64,000 nt of DNA from Azorhizobium oxalatiphilum (GCF_014635325.1 NZ_BMCT01000002.1:372001-436000); one strand, 5' to 3'; counted from the first letter of the stretch, positions 44,692 to 55,799 are shown. Translations and numbers: made by a program. Notes: generated from the sequence alone by a model not told the origin.

Positions 44692-45204
44692 ATGAAAGCG
44701 CCTATCCCCGCTCTTTCCCTGTCCCATCTGGAAGACGCCCTCGCCCTCCATGGCCCCGACCTCGCGGCATGGCCGGAAGACCTGCGCATGGGCGCCCAAG
44801 CGCTGATGGCCGCCGATCCGGCGGCCCGCGCCCTGCATGGGCAGGCGATGGAACTGGAGCGCCTGCTCACCACCGCCCTCGACGGCCAGCCGACCGCGGA
44901 GGACGAAGCGATCGCACGCCGGGTCGCCACACGCCTGCGCGCCGCCCCCCTGCCCACGCAGCCCCGCCCCTGGCGGGAGCGGGCGGAAAACTGGCTCGCC
45001 GCGCTCGGCCTGCGCCCGGCATGGCCGGGCGTCGCGGCGCTGGCCGGCATGGCCATGCTCGGCTTCCTGCTCGGCGGGCATCTGGTGGAGATGGGCGGGG
45101 TCTATGGCTTCTCCCTCTCCAGTCCCGCGCCCACCCGCCTCGCCGATGCCGATGTGAGCGGCATCATGTTCGATCCCGATCCCCTGGCGGAGAATGGCCT
45201 GTGA
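44692..45204 (+). CDS. Single-pass membrane protein, candidate anti-sigma factor
   Basis: A 170-residue protein with a cytoplasmic N-terminus of about 105 residues, one helix (about 113-130, WPGVAALAGMAMLGFLLGG) and a short periplasmic tail. The N-terminal segment LHGPDLAAWPEDLRMGAQALMAADPAARALHGQAMELERLL resembles small proteins often encoded after alphaproteobacterial ECF sigma genes. There is no ZAS-type HxxxCxxC. It lies 3 nt after the sigma gene and overlaps the next start, so an anti-sigma role is inferred from position and topology. Confidence 0.7.
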   Translation: MKAPIPALSLSHLEDALALHGPDLAAWPEDLRMGAQALMAADPAARALHGQAMELERLLTTALDGQPTAEDEAIARRVATRLRAAPLPTQPRPWRERAENWLAALGLRPAWPGVAALAGMAMLGFLLGGHLVEMGGVYGFSLSSPAPTRLADADVSGIMFDPDPLAENGL

Positions 45205-45710
45205 GTGACACCGCCCGTCCAGCCCCCACCCGCGCGCCCCGGCGGGTGCTGCTGATCGCATCGCTGGCGCTGAACCTGTTCTTCATCGGCATTGCTGTCG
45301 CCGTTGCCGTGCATATGGGCGGGAAACACGGCCCATCGCCGCTGGATCGCAGCCCGAATGCGCGCATCGACAGACTTGCCGCGAGTTTGCCGCAACAGGA
45401 TGCAAAGGAAGTTTTGGCACAGTTCAAAACTGTGCAGCCGACCATCGAGGCAGGGCGGGCTGCCTCACGCACGGCGCAGGAAGAGGTGCGCCGCGCATTG
45501 CAGGCCGAGCCCTTCGATCCGGTCGCGGCGGATCAGGCGCTTAACGCCCTGCGCGATGCCCGGCGGGGCATCTGGGCGGCGCTTCACGGCGCCGTTCTGA
45601 AGGCCGCCGCGAAGATGTCCCCGGAAGGCCGGGCGCGTCTCGCGGACTGGATTCCGCCAGACGACCCCGAGCGCCAGCGCCCCCGGTACCGCACCCAGAC
45701 AGAACGCTGA
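45201..45710 (+). CDS. Periplasmic heavy-metal-sensor/Spy-like protein
   Basis: A 169-residue protein from the GTG at 45201, which overlaps the previous stop (GTGA). It has a short basic N-terminus, one signal-anchor helix (about 16-38, LLIASLALNLFFIGIAVAVAV), and a helical periplasmic domain containing two long amphipathic helices (VLAQFKTVQPTIEAGRAASRTAQEEVRRALQ). This matches the CnrX/Spy-like heavy-metal resistance family. No His/Met cluster clearly defining a metal site is seen. It is predicted to sense periplasmic stress and signal to the sigma/anti-sigma pair. Confidence 0.75.
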   Translation: MSDTARPAPTRAPRRVLLIASLALNLFFIGIAVAVAVHMGGKHGPSPLDRSPNARIDRLAASLPQQDAKEVLAQFKTVQPTIEAGRAASRTAQEEVRRALQAEPFDPVAADQALNALRDARRGIWAALHGAVLKAAAKMSPEGRARLADWIPPDDPERQRPRYRTQTER

Positions 45711-45737
45711 GCCAAACGCAGGATCAGGATCCAGGCC

Positions 45738-47036
45738 ATGAACGACCCGCGCCCGCTCCGGGATTTGCAGGGAGAACCGATTACCCTTGAGGAAGGCCGC
45801 ATCGCCCCTCAGGAGGTCAAGCCGCGCCGCCGCTTCCCGTGGTCGGCCGTGATCTGCACGGCGCTGGTGCTGCTGGTGGCCGCCGGCTGGTGGATCCGCC
45901 CGCAGGAGAGCGCCGCCCCCACCGGCCGCCGCAGCTTCACCGGCCCCATTCCCGTCGCCACCGCCACCGCCCAGACCGGCGCTCTGCCGGTGACGCTCAC
46001 CGCGCTCGGCACGGTGACGCCGCTGACCACCGTGACCGTGCGCACGCAGATTTCCGGCCGCCTGACCAACATCTATTTCAAGGAAGGCCAGGAGGTGAAG
46101 GCCGGCGATCCGCTCGCGCAGGTGGACCCCCGCCCCTATGAGGCGGCGCTGAAGCAGGCGCAGGGCCAGCTCGCCCGCGATCAGGCGCAGTTGCGCAACG
46201 CCCAGCTGGACCTTGCCCGCTCGCAGACTCTGGTGGCCCGCAATGCCGCTTCGCAGCAGACCGTGGATACCCAGACCGCCCTCGTGCAGCAATATCAGGG
46301 CACGGTGGAGATGGACGAGGCGCAGGTCCGCACGGCGGAACTGAACCTTGAATATTGCCACATCGTCGCCCCCGTCTCCGGCCGCCTCGGCATCCGCCTG
46401 GTGGACGTGGGCAATTACGTGCAGGGCGGGGACGCCACCGGCCTCGTGGTCATCACCCAGATGAAGCCGATCACGGTGGTGTTCTCGCTGCCGGAGGACG
46501 TGGTGCCCGCCGTCATGCGCCGCCTCAACAGCGGCACGGAGCTTGCGGTCTCGGTCTATGACCGCAACCGCCGGGCCAAGATCGCCACCGGCAAGCTCGT
46601 CACCGTGGACAATCAGGTGGACGTCACCACCGGCACGGTGAAGCTGAAGGCCGAATTCCCCAATGAGGACGGCAGCCTGTTCCCCAACCAGTTCGTGAAC
46701 GTGGACCTGCTGGTGAACACGCTGGAGAACATCGTCGTCATCCCCACCGCCGCCGTGCAGCGCGGGGTGCCGGGCACCTATGTCTACCTCGTCGGCGCCG
46801 ACAATGCGGTGAGCGTGCGCAAGGTGACGCTCGGTCCCTCGGCCAATGACAAGGTGGCCATCAGCGAGGGCCTCAAGCCCGGCGACAAGGTGGTTGTCGA
46901 TGGTGCCGATCGCCTGCGCGAAGGCTCGAAGATCACCGAGCCGGACGCGCCGGGGGCGCAGGCGGCTCCCGCCCGCCCGCAGCAGGAAGGGCCGGGCGAA
47001 GGCGCCCGCCGCGCGCCGCCGGTGCGCACGCCGTGA
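45738..47036 (+). CDS. RND efflux membrane fusion protein (MdtA-like)
   Basis: A 432-residue HlyD-type adaptor with a cytoplasmic N-terminus of about 33 residues, an anchor helix ([19 protein letters not shown]), and the lipoyl halves [30 protein letters not shown] and [21 protein letters not shown]. The C-terminus is Pro/Ala/Arg-rich. It starts 27 nt after the Spy-like gene and its stop overlaps the first RND gene (GTGA). Two RND genes follow, the MdtABC layout. Confidence 0.92.
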   Translation: MNDPRPLRDLQGEPITLEEGRIAPQEVKPRRRFPWSAVICTALVLLVAAGWWIRPQESAAPTGRRSFTGPIPVATATAQTGALPVTLTALGTVTPLTTVTVRTQISGRLTNIYFKEGQEVKAGDPLAQVDPRPYEAALKQAQGQLARDQAQLRNAQLDLARSQTLVARNAASQQTVDTQTALVQQYQGTVEMDEAQVRTAELNLEYCHIVAPVSGRLGIRLVDVGNYVQGGDATGLVVITQMKPITVVFSLPEDVVPAVMRRLNSGTELAVSVYDRNRRAKIATGKLVTVDNQVDVTTGTVKLKAEFPNEDGSLFPNQFVNVDLLVNTLENIVVIPTAAVQRGVPGTYVYLVGADNAVSVRKVTLGPSANDKVAISEGLKPGDKVVVDGADRLREGSKITEPDAPGAQAAPARPQQEGPGEGARRAPPVRTP

Positions 47037-50000
47037 ACCCCTCCGCACCCTTTATCGAGCGGCCGGTCGCCACTTCGCTTTTGATGGCGGCGCTGCTGCT
47101 GGTGGGCATCGTCGCCTTCCGCTTCCTGCCGCTCTCGGCGCTGCCGGAGGTGGACTATCCCACCATCGCGGTCCGCACCTTCTATCCGGGCGCGAGCCCG
47201 GAGGTGATGACCTCCGCCGTCACCGCGCCGCTGGAACGCCAGCTCGGGCAGATGCCGAACCTCAAGCAGATGAGTTCGGTCTCCTCCGCAGGCGCCTCCA
47301 TCATCACCCTGCAATTCGGCCTCGACCTCACCCTGGACGTGGCCGAGCAGGAGGTGCAGGCGGCCATCAATGCGGCGGGCAACCTGCTGCCCAACGATCT
47401 GCCCGCCCCACCCATCTATGCCAAGGTAAACCCGGCGGACGCGCCCATCCTGACGCTGGCCGTCACCTCGCCCACGCTGAAACTCTCCGATCTGGAGGAT
47501 CTGGCCGACACCCGCATCGCCCAGAAGCTGTCTCAGGTGCAAGGGGTGGGACTCGTTAGCCTCGGCGGCGGGCAGCGTCCGGCCGTGCGCATCCGCGCCA
47601 ATCTGTCGGCGCTGGCGGCCTATGGGCTGAATATCGACGACCTGCGCTCAAGCATCGCCAATGCCAACGTCAATACGCCCAAGGGCAGTTTCGACGGCCC
47701 CATGCGCGCCTACACGGTGAGCGCCAACGACCAGATCAAGGATCCGGCGGTCTACCGTGATCTCGTCATCGCCTATCGCAAGGGCGCGCCCGTGCGGCTC
47801 TCCCAGGTGGCCGAAGTTACCGACGGGGCGGAAAACGAGAAGCTCGCCGCGTGGATGAACACCACGCCCGCCATCATTCTCAACGTGCAGCGCCAGCCGG
47901 GAGCGAACGTCATTGCGGTCGCCAACGACATCAAGGCGCTGCTGCCGGAGCTGACCTCGAACCTGCCCGCCGCCGTGCATGTGGACGTGCTGATCGACCG
48001 CACGACCACCATCCGCGCCTCGGTGATCGACACCGAGATCGAGCTGGTGTTTGCGGTGCTACTCGTGGTGGCGGTGATCTTCGTGTTCCTGCGCAGCGTG
48101 CCGGCCACCATCATCCCGAGCCTGTCGGTGCCGCTCTCCATCGTCGGCACGTTCGCGGTCATGTATCTGGCCGGCTTCAGCCTGAACAACCTCTCGCTCA
48201 TGGCGCTCACCATCGCCACCGGCTTCGTGGTGGATGACGCCATCGTCATGATCGAGAACATCTCGCGCTACGTGGAAGAGGGCATGGAGCCCTTCGCGGC
48301 GGCGCTGAAGGGCTCGCAGCAGATCGGCTTCACCATCGTCTCGCTGACCGTGTCGCTGATCGCGGTGCTGATCCCGCTGCTGTTCATGGCCGATGTGGTG
48401 GGCCGCCTGTTCCGCGAGTTCGCCATCACGCTCTCCGTCACCATCCTCATCTCGGCGGTGGTGTCGCTGACGCTGGTGCCCATGATGTGCGCCCGCATGC
48501 TGAAAGCCCGCCCGCACGCCGCCCCCGGCAAGCCGCGCAAGGCCGGCTGGTTCGACCGCATGGTGGCGGTCTATGGCCGCATGCTCACCGTGGTGCTGCG
48601 TCATCAGGCGGCGACACTCATCATCGCCGTCGCCACGCTGGCGCTGACCGCCGCGCTTTATGTGGCGATCCCCAAGGGCTTCTTCCCCATTCAGGACACC
48701 GGCCTCATCCAGGGCGTTACCGAGGCCTCGCAGTCCACCTCGTTTGCCGCCATCTCCGAGCGCCAGACCGCGCTGGTGGAAACGCTGCTGAAGGACAAGG
48801 ATGTCGCCAGCGTCACCTCCTTCGTGGGCGCGGACGGCACCAATGCCACGCTCTCCAGCGGGCGGTTGCAGATCGCGCTGAAACCTCGCGACGAGCGTTC
48901 CGGCGGCGTGCTGGAGGTGATGCAGCGGCTCAATGCGGAAGCCGCGAAGGTGCGCGGCATCGCGCTCTACATGCAGCCGGTGCAGGATCTGACCGTGGAC
49001 GCCACCATCGGGCGCGGCCAGTATCAGTTCATCCTTTCCTCCACCGATCCCGACGATCTGTCCAAATGGGTGCCGCGCCTCACCGATGCGCTCAGCCAGC
49101 GTCCGGAACTGGCTGATGTGTCCAGCAACCTGCTCGACAAGGGCCTCGCGGTGGACATCACCATCGACCGCGACACCGCCGCCCGCTTCGGCGTCACCAC
49201 CGCCACCATCGACAATGCGCTCTATGACTCATTCGGCCAGCGCATCATCTCCACCATCTTCACCCAGACCAACCAGTACCGGGTGATCCTGGAAGCCGAT
49301 CCGCGCCTTCAGGCCAGCATCCAGTCGCTGGAGAATGTCTATGTGCCCGCCTCCGGCGGCGGGCAGGTGCCGCTCTCCGCGCTCGCCACCTTCACCGAGC
49401 GCAGCGCGCCCTTGCAGGTGAGCCATCTCAGCCAGTTCCCGGCCATCACCGTGTCCTTCAACCTCGCTCCCGGCGTGTCGCTCGGGGCAGCGGTGACGGC
49501 GGTGCAGGATGTGGAGCGCGAGATCGGCATGCCCGCCAGCATCACCACCTCCTTCCAAGGGGCGGCGCTGGCTTTCCAGGGCGCGCTCTCGAACCAGCTG
49601 CTGCTGATCCTCGCGGCGCTGGTGACGGTCTATGTGGTGCTGGGCGTGCTCTATGAGAGCTACATCCACCCGATCACCATCCTCTCCACCCTGCCGTCTG
49701 CGGGCATCGGCGCACTGCTGGCGCTGATGATGACGGGGCGCGACCTCGACATCATCGGGATCATCGGCATCATTCTGCTGATCGGCATCGTGAAGAAGAA
49801 TGCGATCATGATGATCGACTTCGCGCTGGATGCCGAGCGCACCGAGGGCATGAGCCCGCGCGAGGCCATCTATCAGGCCTGCCTGCTGCGCTTCCGGCCC
49901 ATCCTCATGACCACCATGGCGGCGCTGCTGGGCGCGGTGCCGCTGGTGCTGGGCGCGGGCGAAGGCTCGGAGCTGCGCGCGCCGCTGGGCGCCGCCATCA

Positions 50001-50128
50001 TCGGCGGCCTCATCGTCAGTCAGGTGCTCACTTTGTTCACCACGCCGGTGATCTACCTCGCCTTCGACGGCCTCGCCCGGCGCGTCTCGCGCTTCGCGGG
50101 CCTCAAGCCCGGACAGGCGCTGCGGTGA
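47033..50128 (+). CDS. RND efflux permease (MdtB-like)
   Basis: A 1031-residue HAE1-type permease. The N-terminus is [45 protein letters not shown], the proton-relay pair is in [17 protein letters not shown], and the second-half motif is [17 protein letters not shown]. It starts at a GTG overlapping the MFP stop and ends overlapping the next RND gene, so MFP and both RND genes are translationally coupled. By analogy with MdtBC, the two RND proteins likely form a mixed trimer. Confidence 0.93.
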   Translation: MNPSAPFIERPVATSLLMAALLLVGIVAFRFLPLSALPEVDYPTIAVRTFYPGASPEVMTSAVTAPLERQLGQMPNLKQMSSVSSAGASIITLQFGLDLTLDVAEQEVQAAINAAGNLLPNDLPAPPIYAKVNPADAPILTLAVTSPTLKLSDLEDLADTRIAQKLSQVQGVGLVSLGGGQRPAVRIRANLSALAAYGLNIDDLRSSIANANVNTPKGSFDGPMRAYTVSANDQIKDPAVYRDLVIAYRKGAPVRLSQVAEVTDGAENEKLAAWMNTTPAIILNVQRQPGANVIAVANDIKALLPELTSNLPAAVHVDVLIDRTTTIRASVIDTEIELVFAVLLVVAVIFVFLRSVPATIIPSLSVPLSIVGTFAVMYLAGFSLNNLSLMALTIATGFVVDDAIVMIENISRYVEEGMEPFAAALKGSQQIGFTIVSLTVSLIAVLIPLLFMADVVGRLFREFAITLSVTILISAVVSLTLVPMMCARMLKARPHAAPGKPRKAGWFDRMVAVYGRMLTVVLRHQAATLIIAVATLALTAALYVAIPKGFFPIQDTGLIQGVTEASQSTSFAAISERQTALVETLLKDKDVASVTSFVGADGTNATLSSGRLQIALKPRDERSGGVLEVMQRLNAEAAKVRGIALYMQPVQDLTVDATIGRGQYQFILSSTDPDDLSKWVPRLTDALSQRPELADVSSNLLDKGLAVDITIDRDTAARFGVTTATIDNALYDSFGQRIISTIFTQTNQYRVILEADPRLQASIQSLENVYVPASGGGQVPLSALATFTERSAPLQVSHLSQFPAITVSFNLAPGVSLGAAVTAVQDVEREIGMPASITTSFQGAALAFQGALSNQLLLILAALVTVYVVLGVLYESYIHPITILSTLPSAGIGALLALMMTGRDLDIIGIIGIILLIGIVKKNAIMMIDFALDAERTEGMSPREAIYQACLLRFRPILMTTMAALLGAVPLVLGAGEGSELRAPLGAAIIGGLIVSQVLTLFTTPVIYLAFDGLARRVSRFAGLKPGQALR

Positions 50129-53100
50129 ACATCTCCGCCCCCTTCATCCGCCGCTCGGTGGCGACCACGCTGCTCACGCTGGGGCTGGCGCTGGCGGGGG
50201 CGCTTGCCTTCTTCCGGCTGCCGGTGGCCCCGCTGCCGCAGGTGGACATTCCCACCATCGTGGTCAGCGCCTCCATGCCCGGCGCGAGCCCGGACACCAT
50301 GGCGGCGACGGTGGCGACGCCGCTGGAACGGCATCTCGGCCAGATCGCCGGCATCAGCGAGATCACCTCGACCAGTTCGCTCGGCTCCACCCGCGTCATC
50401 CTGCAATTCGATTTGAGCCGGGATGCGGACGGGGCCGCCCGCGACGTGCAGGCGGCCATCAACGCCGCGCGCGCCGATCTGCCGGTGGCCCTGCGCTCAA
50501 ATCCCACCTATCGGAAGGTGAACCCGGCGGACGCGCCCATCCTCGTGCTGGCGCTCTCCTCCAACACGCTCACGCGCGGCCAGCTTTATGACAGCGCCGC
50601 CACCGTGCTCCAGCAGAAGCTCTCACAGGTGAAGGGCGTCGGGCAGGTGAACATCGGCGGCGCCTCGCTGCCGGCGGTGCGGGTGGAGATCAATCCGCAC
50701 GCGCTGGCGCAATATGGCATCGGGCTGGAGGACGTGCGCGCCGCGCTCTCCGCCGCCAATGCCAATGCGCCCAAGGGCGCCATCGAGGCGGGCGAAAAGC
50801 GCTGGCAGATCTACACCAACGATCAGGCCAAGGAGGCGGCGGCCTATCGCTCGCTCATCATCGCCTATCGCAACAATGCCGCCGTGCGCCTCTCCGACGT
50901 GGCCGACGTGGTGGACGGGGTGGAGAACATCCGCAACGAGGGCCTCGCGGACGGGCGTCCCTCGGTGCTGATCATGATCTCGCGCGAGCCCGGCGCGAAC
51001 ATCATCGAGACCGTGGACCGCATCCGCGCCCTGCTGCCGGAGCTGAAAGCCTCCATCCCCTCCGACATCGAGGTGACGCTGGCGCAGGACCGCACCGCCA
51101 CCATCCGCGCCTCGGTGGCGGACGTGGAGCATGCGCTCATCCTGGCCGTGGTGCTGGTGGTGGTGGTCGTGTTCGCCTTCCTGCGCGATGCGCGGGCGGC
51201 GGTCATTCCCTGCGTGGCGGTGCCGGTGTCGCTGCTGGGCAGCTTCGCGGCCATGTATCTGCTGGGTTACAGCCTCGACAACTTTTCCCTCATGGCGCTC
51301 ACCATCGCCACCGGCTTCGTGGTGGATGACGCCATCGTGGTGCTGGAGAATGTCACCCGCCATATCGAGGCCGGCAAATCCCGCATGGAGGCGGCGCTGA
51401 TCGGCGCGAAGGAGGTGGGATTTACCGTCCTCTCCATGACCATTTCGCTGATCGCGGTGTTCCTGCCCCTGCTGCTCATGGGCGGCATCGTGGGGCGCTT
51501 CTTCCGCGAATTCTCGGTGACGCTCTCCGTCACCATTCTGGTGTCGCTGCTGGTCTCGCTCACCACGACACCCATGATGTGCGCCTATCTGCTGCGCGAG
51601 CGGAAGGACGAGAAGCCCCCGGGCCGCTTCGCCCGCATGTCCGAGCGCATCTTCGCGGCGGTGATGAAGGGCTATGAGGTGTCGCTGGACTGGTCGCTCC
51701 GGCACGCGCTTTTCATCCTGCTGCTGCTCGGCGGCATCATCGCGCTCAACGTGCATCTGTTCACGGTGGTGCCGAAGGGCTTCATGCCCCAGCAGGACAC
51801 CGGCCAGCTCGTGGGCGGCATTCAGGCCGACCAGAGCATCTCCTTCCAGCTCATGAAGCAGAAGCTTGCCCGCTTCGTGGACATCATCAAGGCCGATCCC
51901 GCCGTGGACAGCGTGGTGGGCTATACGGGCGGTGGCCAGACCAATTCCGGCTATGTCTTCGTGTCCCTGAAGCCGCTGGAGGAACGCAAGGCCAGCGCCG
52001 ATCAGGTGATCGCGCGGCTACGCGGAAAGCTCTCCAGCGTGCCCGGCGCGGTGCTCTATCTGCAGGCCATGCAGGACGTGCGCGCGGGCGGGCGGCAATC
52101 GAACGCGCAATACCAGTTCACCCTCCAGAGCGATGATCTGGAGGCCCTGCGCGAATGGACGCCCAAGATCACCGAGGCGCTGCGGCGCATCCCGCAGATC
52201 GCCGACGTGAACTCCGACACGCAGGAGAAGGGACTGGAAGTGGAGCTGAACATCGACCGCGACACGGCGGCGAAGCTCGGCCTCTCCATGAGCCAGATCA
52301 GCAACACCCTGTATGACGCCTTCGGGCAGCGGCAGGTGTCCACCATCTATGCGCCGCTGAACCAGTATCACGTGGTGATGGAGGTGGCCCCGGCCTATTG
52401 GCAGGACCCGCGCACGCTGGACGACATCCGCGTCTCCACCACCGGCGGCGCGCTGGCGGGCAGCGCCTCCACCGCCGCCATCGCCTCGACGCTGGCGGGA
52501 TCGGATGCGGCCACCGACGCCATCCGCAACGCCAACACCAACCGCATCGCCAATACCACCCGCTCGGGCACATCCACGGGCGCGGCGGTGAGCACGCGCT
52601 TTTCGCCCTCCGTGCCGCTGTCCGCCTTCGCCACCTTCGGGCCGGGCTCGACGCCGCTGTCGGTGAACCATCAGGGCCTGTTCGCGGCCACCACCATCTC
52701 GTTCAACCTGCCCGAGGGCCGCTCGCTCAGCGATGCGACGGACGCCATCCATCGCACCATGATGGAGATCGGCGTGCCGGCGAACGTGCACGGCACCTTC
52801 CAGGGCACGGCGCAGCTGTTCCAGAAGTCGCTCTCCACCATGCCGCTGCTCATCCTGCTGGCGCTGGCCACGGTCTATATCGTGCTCGGCATCCTCTATG
52901 AGAGCTTCGTCCACCCCATCACCATCCTCTCCACCCTGCCCTCGGCAGGACTGGGAGCGTTTCTGGCGCTGATCGTCTGCCGCACGGAATTCAGCCTGAT
53001 CGCGCTCATCGGCGTGATCCTGCTCATCGGCATCGTGAAGAAGAACGCCATCATGATGGTGGACTTCGCGCTGGAGGCCGAGCGCGGCCGGGGGCTCGCC

Positions 53101-53373
53101 CCCCGCGAGGCCATCCGCGAAGCCTGCCTCCAGCGCTTCAGGCCGATCCTGATGACCACGCTCGCCGCCATCTTCGGCGCGCTGCCACTGGCGCTGGCCA
53201 ACGGCACGGGCGCGGAGATGCGCCAGCCTTTGGGCATCTCCATCATCGGCGGGCTGCTGGTGAGCCAGCTGCTGACGCTCTATTCGACGCCGGTGGTCTA
53301 TCTCTGGCTCGACCGCCTGCGCCGCCGCGACCGCCAGCCCCGCCTCTTCCGCCGCCCGCAGCCGGCGGAGTGA
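50125..53373 (+). CDS. RND efflux permease (MdtC-like) with low-complexity insertion
   Basis: A 1082-residue HAE1 permease, about 40-50 residues longer than the other two here. It has [22 protein letters not shown] at the N-terminus, [17 protein letters not shown] in helix 4 and [17 protein letters not shown] late. The excess lies at about residues 770-830, in the second periplasmic loop, a Ser/Thr/Ala/Asn-rich insertion ([30 protein letters not shown]) between [10 protein letters not shown] and [15 protein letters not shown] overlap with the preceding gene. Confidence 0.93.
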   Translation: MNISAPFIRRSVATTLLTLGLALAGALAFFRLPVAPLPQVDIPTIVVSASMPGASPDTMAATVATPLERHLGQIAGISEITSTSSLGSTRVILQFDLSRDADGAARDVQAAINAARADLPVALRSNPTYRKVNPADAPILVLALSSNTLTRGQLYDSAATVLQQKLSQVKGVGQVNIGGASLPAVRVEINPHALAQYGIGLEDVRAALSAANANAPKGAIEAGEKRWQIYTNDQAKEAAAYRSLIIAYRNNAAVRLSDVADVVDGVENIRNEGLADGRPSVLIMISREPGANIIETVDRIRALLPELKASIPSDIEVTLAQDRTATIRASVADVEHALILAVVLVVVVVFAFLRDARAAVIPCVAVPVSLLGSFAAMYLLGYSLDNFSLMALTIATGFVVDDAIVVLENVTRHIEAGKSRMEAALIGAKEVGFTVLSMTISLIAVFLPLLLMGGIVGRFFREFSVTLSVTILVSLLVSLTTTPMMCAYLLRERKDEKPPGRFARMSERIFAAVMKGYEVSLDWSLRHALFILLLLGGIIALNVHLFTVVPKGFMPQQDTGQLVGGIQADQSISFQLMKQKLARFVDIIKADPAVDSVVGYTGGGQTNSGYVFVSLKPLEERKASADQVIARLRGKLSSVPGAVLYLQAMQDVRAGGRQSNAQYQFTLQSDDLEALREWTPKITEALRRIPQIADVNSDTQEKGLEVELNIDRDTAAKLGLSMSQISNTLYDAFGQRQVSTIYAPLNQYHVVMEVAPAYWQDPRTLDDIRVSTTGGALAGSASTAAIASTLAGSDAATDAIRNANTNRIANTTRSGTSTGAAVSTRFSPSVPLSAFATFGPGSTPLSVNHQGLFAATTISFNLPEGRSLSDATDAIHRTMMEIGVPANVHGTFQGTAQLFQKSLSTMPLLILLALATVYIVLGILYESFVHPITILSTLPSAGLGAFLALIVCRTEFSLIALIGVILLIGIVKKNAIMMVDFALEAERGRGLAPREAIREACLQRFRPILMTTLAAIFGALPLALANGTGAEMRQPLGISIIGGLLVSQLLTLYSTPVVYLWLDRLRRRDRQPRLFRRPQPAE

Positions 53374-53424
53374 GGGGGACCCGGACGGCTCGACATTCAG
53401 CGTGCGCTTTTTTCCAAAGAACGC

Positions 53425-53534
53425 CGTCATGCCCGGGCTTGTCCCGGGTATCCACGCGGCGCCGCACGAAACAGGCTTCAGAGGTCTGCACAGTCGGCAC
53501 GGCATGGATACCCGGGACAAGCCCGGGCATGACG
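53425..53534. repeat. Dispersed palindromic repeat, copy C (two perfect arms)
   Basis: The 30-bp arms (53425-53454 and 53505-53534) are perfect reverse complements, separated by 50 bp. Each arm contains the nested palindrome CCCGGGCTTGTCCCGGG. The unit matches copies A and B with a few substitutions. The whole element could fold as a cruciform after the RND operon. Confidence 0.85.
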
Positions 53535-53622
53535 ATCATTTGCTTCATCAATGTCGCGTTTGAATGTCGATCGGTCCCGCAAGCTCCACGCTTCCTTTGC
53601 GGTATACAAGATGCAAGGAAAG

Positions 53623-53638
53623 GTGATCGGACGATCAC
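53623..53638. promoter_or_regulatory. 16-bp palindrome upstream of the MFS gene
   Basis: GTGATCG-GA-CGATCAC is a perfect 7-2-7 inverted repeat 125 bp before the MFS start codon. Just upstream, TTGC...GCAA flank a GTATACAAGAT sequence (53598-53615). Both could be operators; no regulator gene is adjacent. Confidence 0.4.
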
Positions 53639-53763
53639 ACGGACGCGGGGCTGCGTCCTCCCTTGTCGGAAGGGCTGGGCATGGACATTGGGCTGGTGGA
53701 CGCTCTGCGTCCCTTAGAGATTTCGCGTCTCCAGATCATCTCGCGCCCCCCGAGGGCCGCGCC

Positions 53764-55146
53764 ATGAGCTTCGCGACCACGCCCGGCACCCTGGGCATCG
53801 CGGCGCCCGAACCCGGCGTCCTCTCCATCGCCGAGCGCATCGACCGCCTGCCCGTCACCGGCCTGCACGTGGCGATCATCGCCGCCTGCACCATCGGCCT
53901 GTTCGCGGACATCGCCGAAGTGGCGCTCGCCAATGCGCTCTCCGCCGTGTTCCTCTCCCCGCCGCACAATATGGCGCGGGGCGATCTGGCGCTGCTGTTG
54001 TCCTCCATCTTCGCCGGAGGCGTCATCGGCGCGCCCCTGTTCGGCGCGGTGGGCGACCGCTTCGGCCGCCGCCGGGCGTTGCAGATCGCGCTTGCCGTGA
54101 TCGCGCTCGGCTCGCTGGCCGCTGCCGCAAGCCCGGGCCTTGCCTCCCTCACCTTCTGCCGCTTCCTGTCCGGCATCGGCATCGGCGGCTATCCCGCGCT
54201 CTCGGCGGCCTATGTCTCCGACCTCGTGCCGCCGAAGCAGCGCGGGCGGGCGATGATGCTGAGCGCCGGCGTCGGTTGCCTCGGCGCGCCCGCCATCCTG
54301 CTGCTGATCGGCGCTCTGACGCCCCTCCAGCCCCTCGGCATCGAGGCGTGGCGCTGGGCCATCGGCAGCGGCGGCGTGCTGGCGCTCCTGTGCGCCGCCG
54401 CCTTCAGCCTGCTGCCGGATTCCCCGCGCTGGCTGGCCTCCGTCGGCCGCGACGCCGAAGCGGAGGAGGCCTGCCGCCGGCTGGAACGCTCCGCAGGCGC
54501 GGAACATCCCCGCACCCTGCCGGGCGGCGTCGTGGCCGGCCAGGTGGCGGTGGGCTTCCGCGCACTCCTCGCCTCACCCGCCGGGATGCAGCGCACGGCC
54601 CTGATCACCGGCCTGTTCGCCCTCGCCTCATGGGCGACGGTGGGCTTTCCGCTGCTCAGCGGCGCCGTCCTGCTCCAGAAGGGATTCACGCTCCAGCAGT
54701 CGCTGCTGTTCGTGACGCTCAGCATGCTCGGCCCGGCGCTCGGCAGCTTCAGCATGGCACTGATCGTGGACTTCATGGGCCGGCGCCTGTGCCTTGCCGC
54801 CTGCACGCTGGCCATGGCCGGCGTGGGGATCACCTTCGCCCTGAGCGACAATCTGACGGTGCTCACCCTGTGCGGCATCGCGTTTACCACCGCATCCGCC
54901 ATCTATGTGGGCCTGCTTTCCATCTACAGCACCGAGCTGCTGCCCACGCCCACGCGGGCGTCCTCGCTGGCGCTGGCCTGGATGGCGGGGCGCATCGCCT
55001 CCACATGCGCGCCGCTGGTGCTGCTGCCGCTGTTGCAGGGCTATGGCCCCACGGCCATGTTCGCCGTCATCACCGCCACGCTGGCCGCAAGCCTCGCCCT
55101 CGTGCTGGTGGGGCCGAGCGGGCTGACCGGAAAACCCGTGGCCTGA
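53764..55146 (+). CDS. MFS transporter, metabolite:proton symporter-like
   Basis: A 460-residue protein with 12 predicted helices. The MFS loop 2-3 motif is GAVGDRFGRRRAL, and the sugar-porter/MHS-like features GIGIGGYPALSAAYVSDLVPPKQRGRAMML and SPRWLASVGRDAEAEEACRRLE are present. The latter half has FYST-like IYSTELLPTPTRASSLALAWMAGR. These point to an organic-anion or aromatic-acid symporter subgroup rather than drug exporters. The ATG at 53764 is preceded by GAGGG. Substrate unknown. Confidence 0.85.
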   Translation: MSFATTPGTLGIAAPEPGVLSIAERIDRLPVTGLHVAIIAACTIGLFADIAEVALANALSAVFLSPPHNMARGDLALLLSSIFAGGVIGAPLFGAVGDRFGRRRALQIALAVIALGSLAAAASPGLASLTFCRFLSGIGIGGYPALSAAYVSDLVPPKQRGRAMMLSAGVGCLGAPAILLLIGALTPLQPLGIEAWRWAIGSGGVLALLCAAAFSLLPDSPRWLASVGRDAEAEEACRRLERSAGAEHPRTLPGGVVAGQVAVGFRALLASPAGMQRTALITGLFALASWATVGFPLLSGAVLLQKGFTLQQSLLFVTLSMLGPALGSFSMALIVDFMGRRLCLAACTLAMAGVGITFALSDNLTVLTLCGIAFTTASAIYVGLLSIYSTELLPTPTRASSLALAWMAGRIASTCAPLVLLPLLQGYGPTAMFAVITATLAASLALVLVGPSGLTGKPVA

Positions 55147-55173
55147 AGAAGTCCGTCACCTGGGACAGACGGC

Positions 55174-55695
55174 TTAGCCGTTGAGCCTCCACAGCCAGAA
55201 GTTCAGCACGCTGGCGAAGCCCACCCAGCCCGCCAGCGGCACGAGGCACCAGGCCGTGCCCTTGTCCACCCATCGGAAGGCGATGATGGCGGCGATGATG
55301 GCGCACCACTGGGGCACGATGTTGATGAGCCCCAGCAGCGGGCTTTGCAGGTGGAAGAACATCCACGACCACGCCGCATTCAGCAGCAGCTGGGCGAAGA
55401 ACCATGTCAGCGCCGTGCCCCGGCCGGGCGTCTCCTCCGGCAGCCGCAGGATGCGCCATGCGGCAAACGCCATGAGCGCATAGAGCAGGGTCCACACCGG
55501 GCCGAACAGCCAGTTCGGCGGATTGAACGCGGGCTTGGCAAGGCCCGCGTACCATGGCGCCAGATTGGCGAAGGTGGCCCACTGGCCCAGAACCAGTGCC
55601 GCGACCACCGGCAGCACCGCCAGCGCCAGCGCGCGCAGGCCGGCGCCGGAGAACATGGGGGCGGGCGCGGGGGAGGAATGGGTATCGCTCAGCAT
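55174..55695 (-). CDS. tspO: TspO/MBR family protein
   Basis: A 173-residue protein with five predicted helices and the conserved aromatic pattern of TspO: WYAGLAKPAFNPPNWLFGPVWTLLYALMA and WFFAQLLLNAAWSWMFF. TspO binds porphyrins and sterol-like ligands; in Rhodobacter it modulates photosynthesis and oxidative-stress genes. A variable hydrophilic N-terminus of about 18 residues precedes the core. It is divergent from the DUF2177 gene, next to a probable oxidative-stress regulon. Confidence 0.93.
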   Translation of the reverse strand: MLSDTHSSPAPAPMFSGAGLRALALAVLPVVAALVLGQWATFANLAPWYAGLAKPAFNPPNWLFGPVWTLLYALMAFAAWRILRLPEETPGRGTALTWFFAQLLLNAAWSWMFFHLQSPLLGLINIVPQWCAIIAAIIAFRWVDKGTAWCLVPLAGWVGFASVLNFWLWRLNG

Positions 55696-55739
55696 CGCTC
55701 AAGTCTCCTTGGCAGTAGGAACGCCCGAAACCCTCCGCT

Positions 55740-55769
55740 TGATCCAGCGGGGGGTGCCGCGCGTAAAGG
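55740..55769 (+). promoter_or_regulatory. RpoE(ChrR)-type promoter of the DUF2177 gene
   Basis: TGATCC (55740-55745), an 18-nt spacer and TAAAGG (55764-55769). The -35 box and spacing are identical to two promoters near chrR; the -10 shares TAA. A transcript would begin near 55776, which excludes the ATG at 55770 and supports 55800 as the start. Confidence 0.65.
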
Positions 55770-55799
55770 ATGAGGTCCGCCATCCGCCGGAGACGACGC

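Larger units (their letters stand above)
53374..53763. other. 390-bp intergenic region with repeat copy C and an operator-like palindrome
   Basis: No gene. The first part contains the long inverted repeat (53425-53534). The second part should contain the promoter of the MFS gene and includes the 16-bp palindrome at 53623-53638. Confidence 0.5.

Noticed and set aside
44081-44695. Overlapping plus-strand frame of the same length as the ECF sigma gene
   Set aside because: The frame at 44074 gives complete sigma regions 2 and 4; this one gives Pro/Ser/Arg-rich sequence without a domain.
45465-47048. 527-codon minus-strand frame opposite the MFP gene
   Set aside because: Antisense to a clear HlyD-type adaptor; no recognisable domain.
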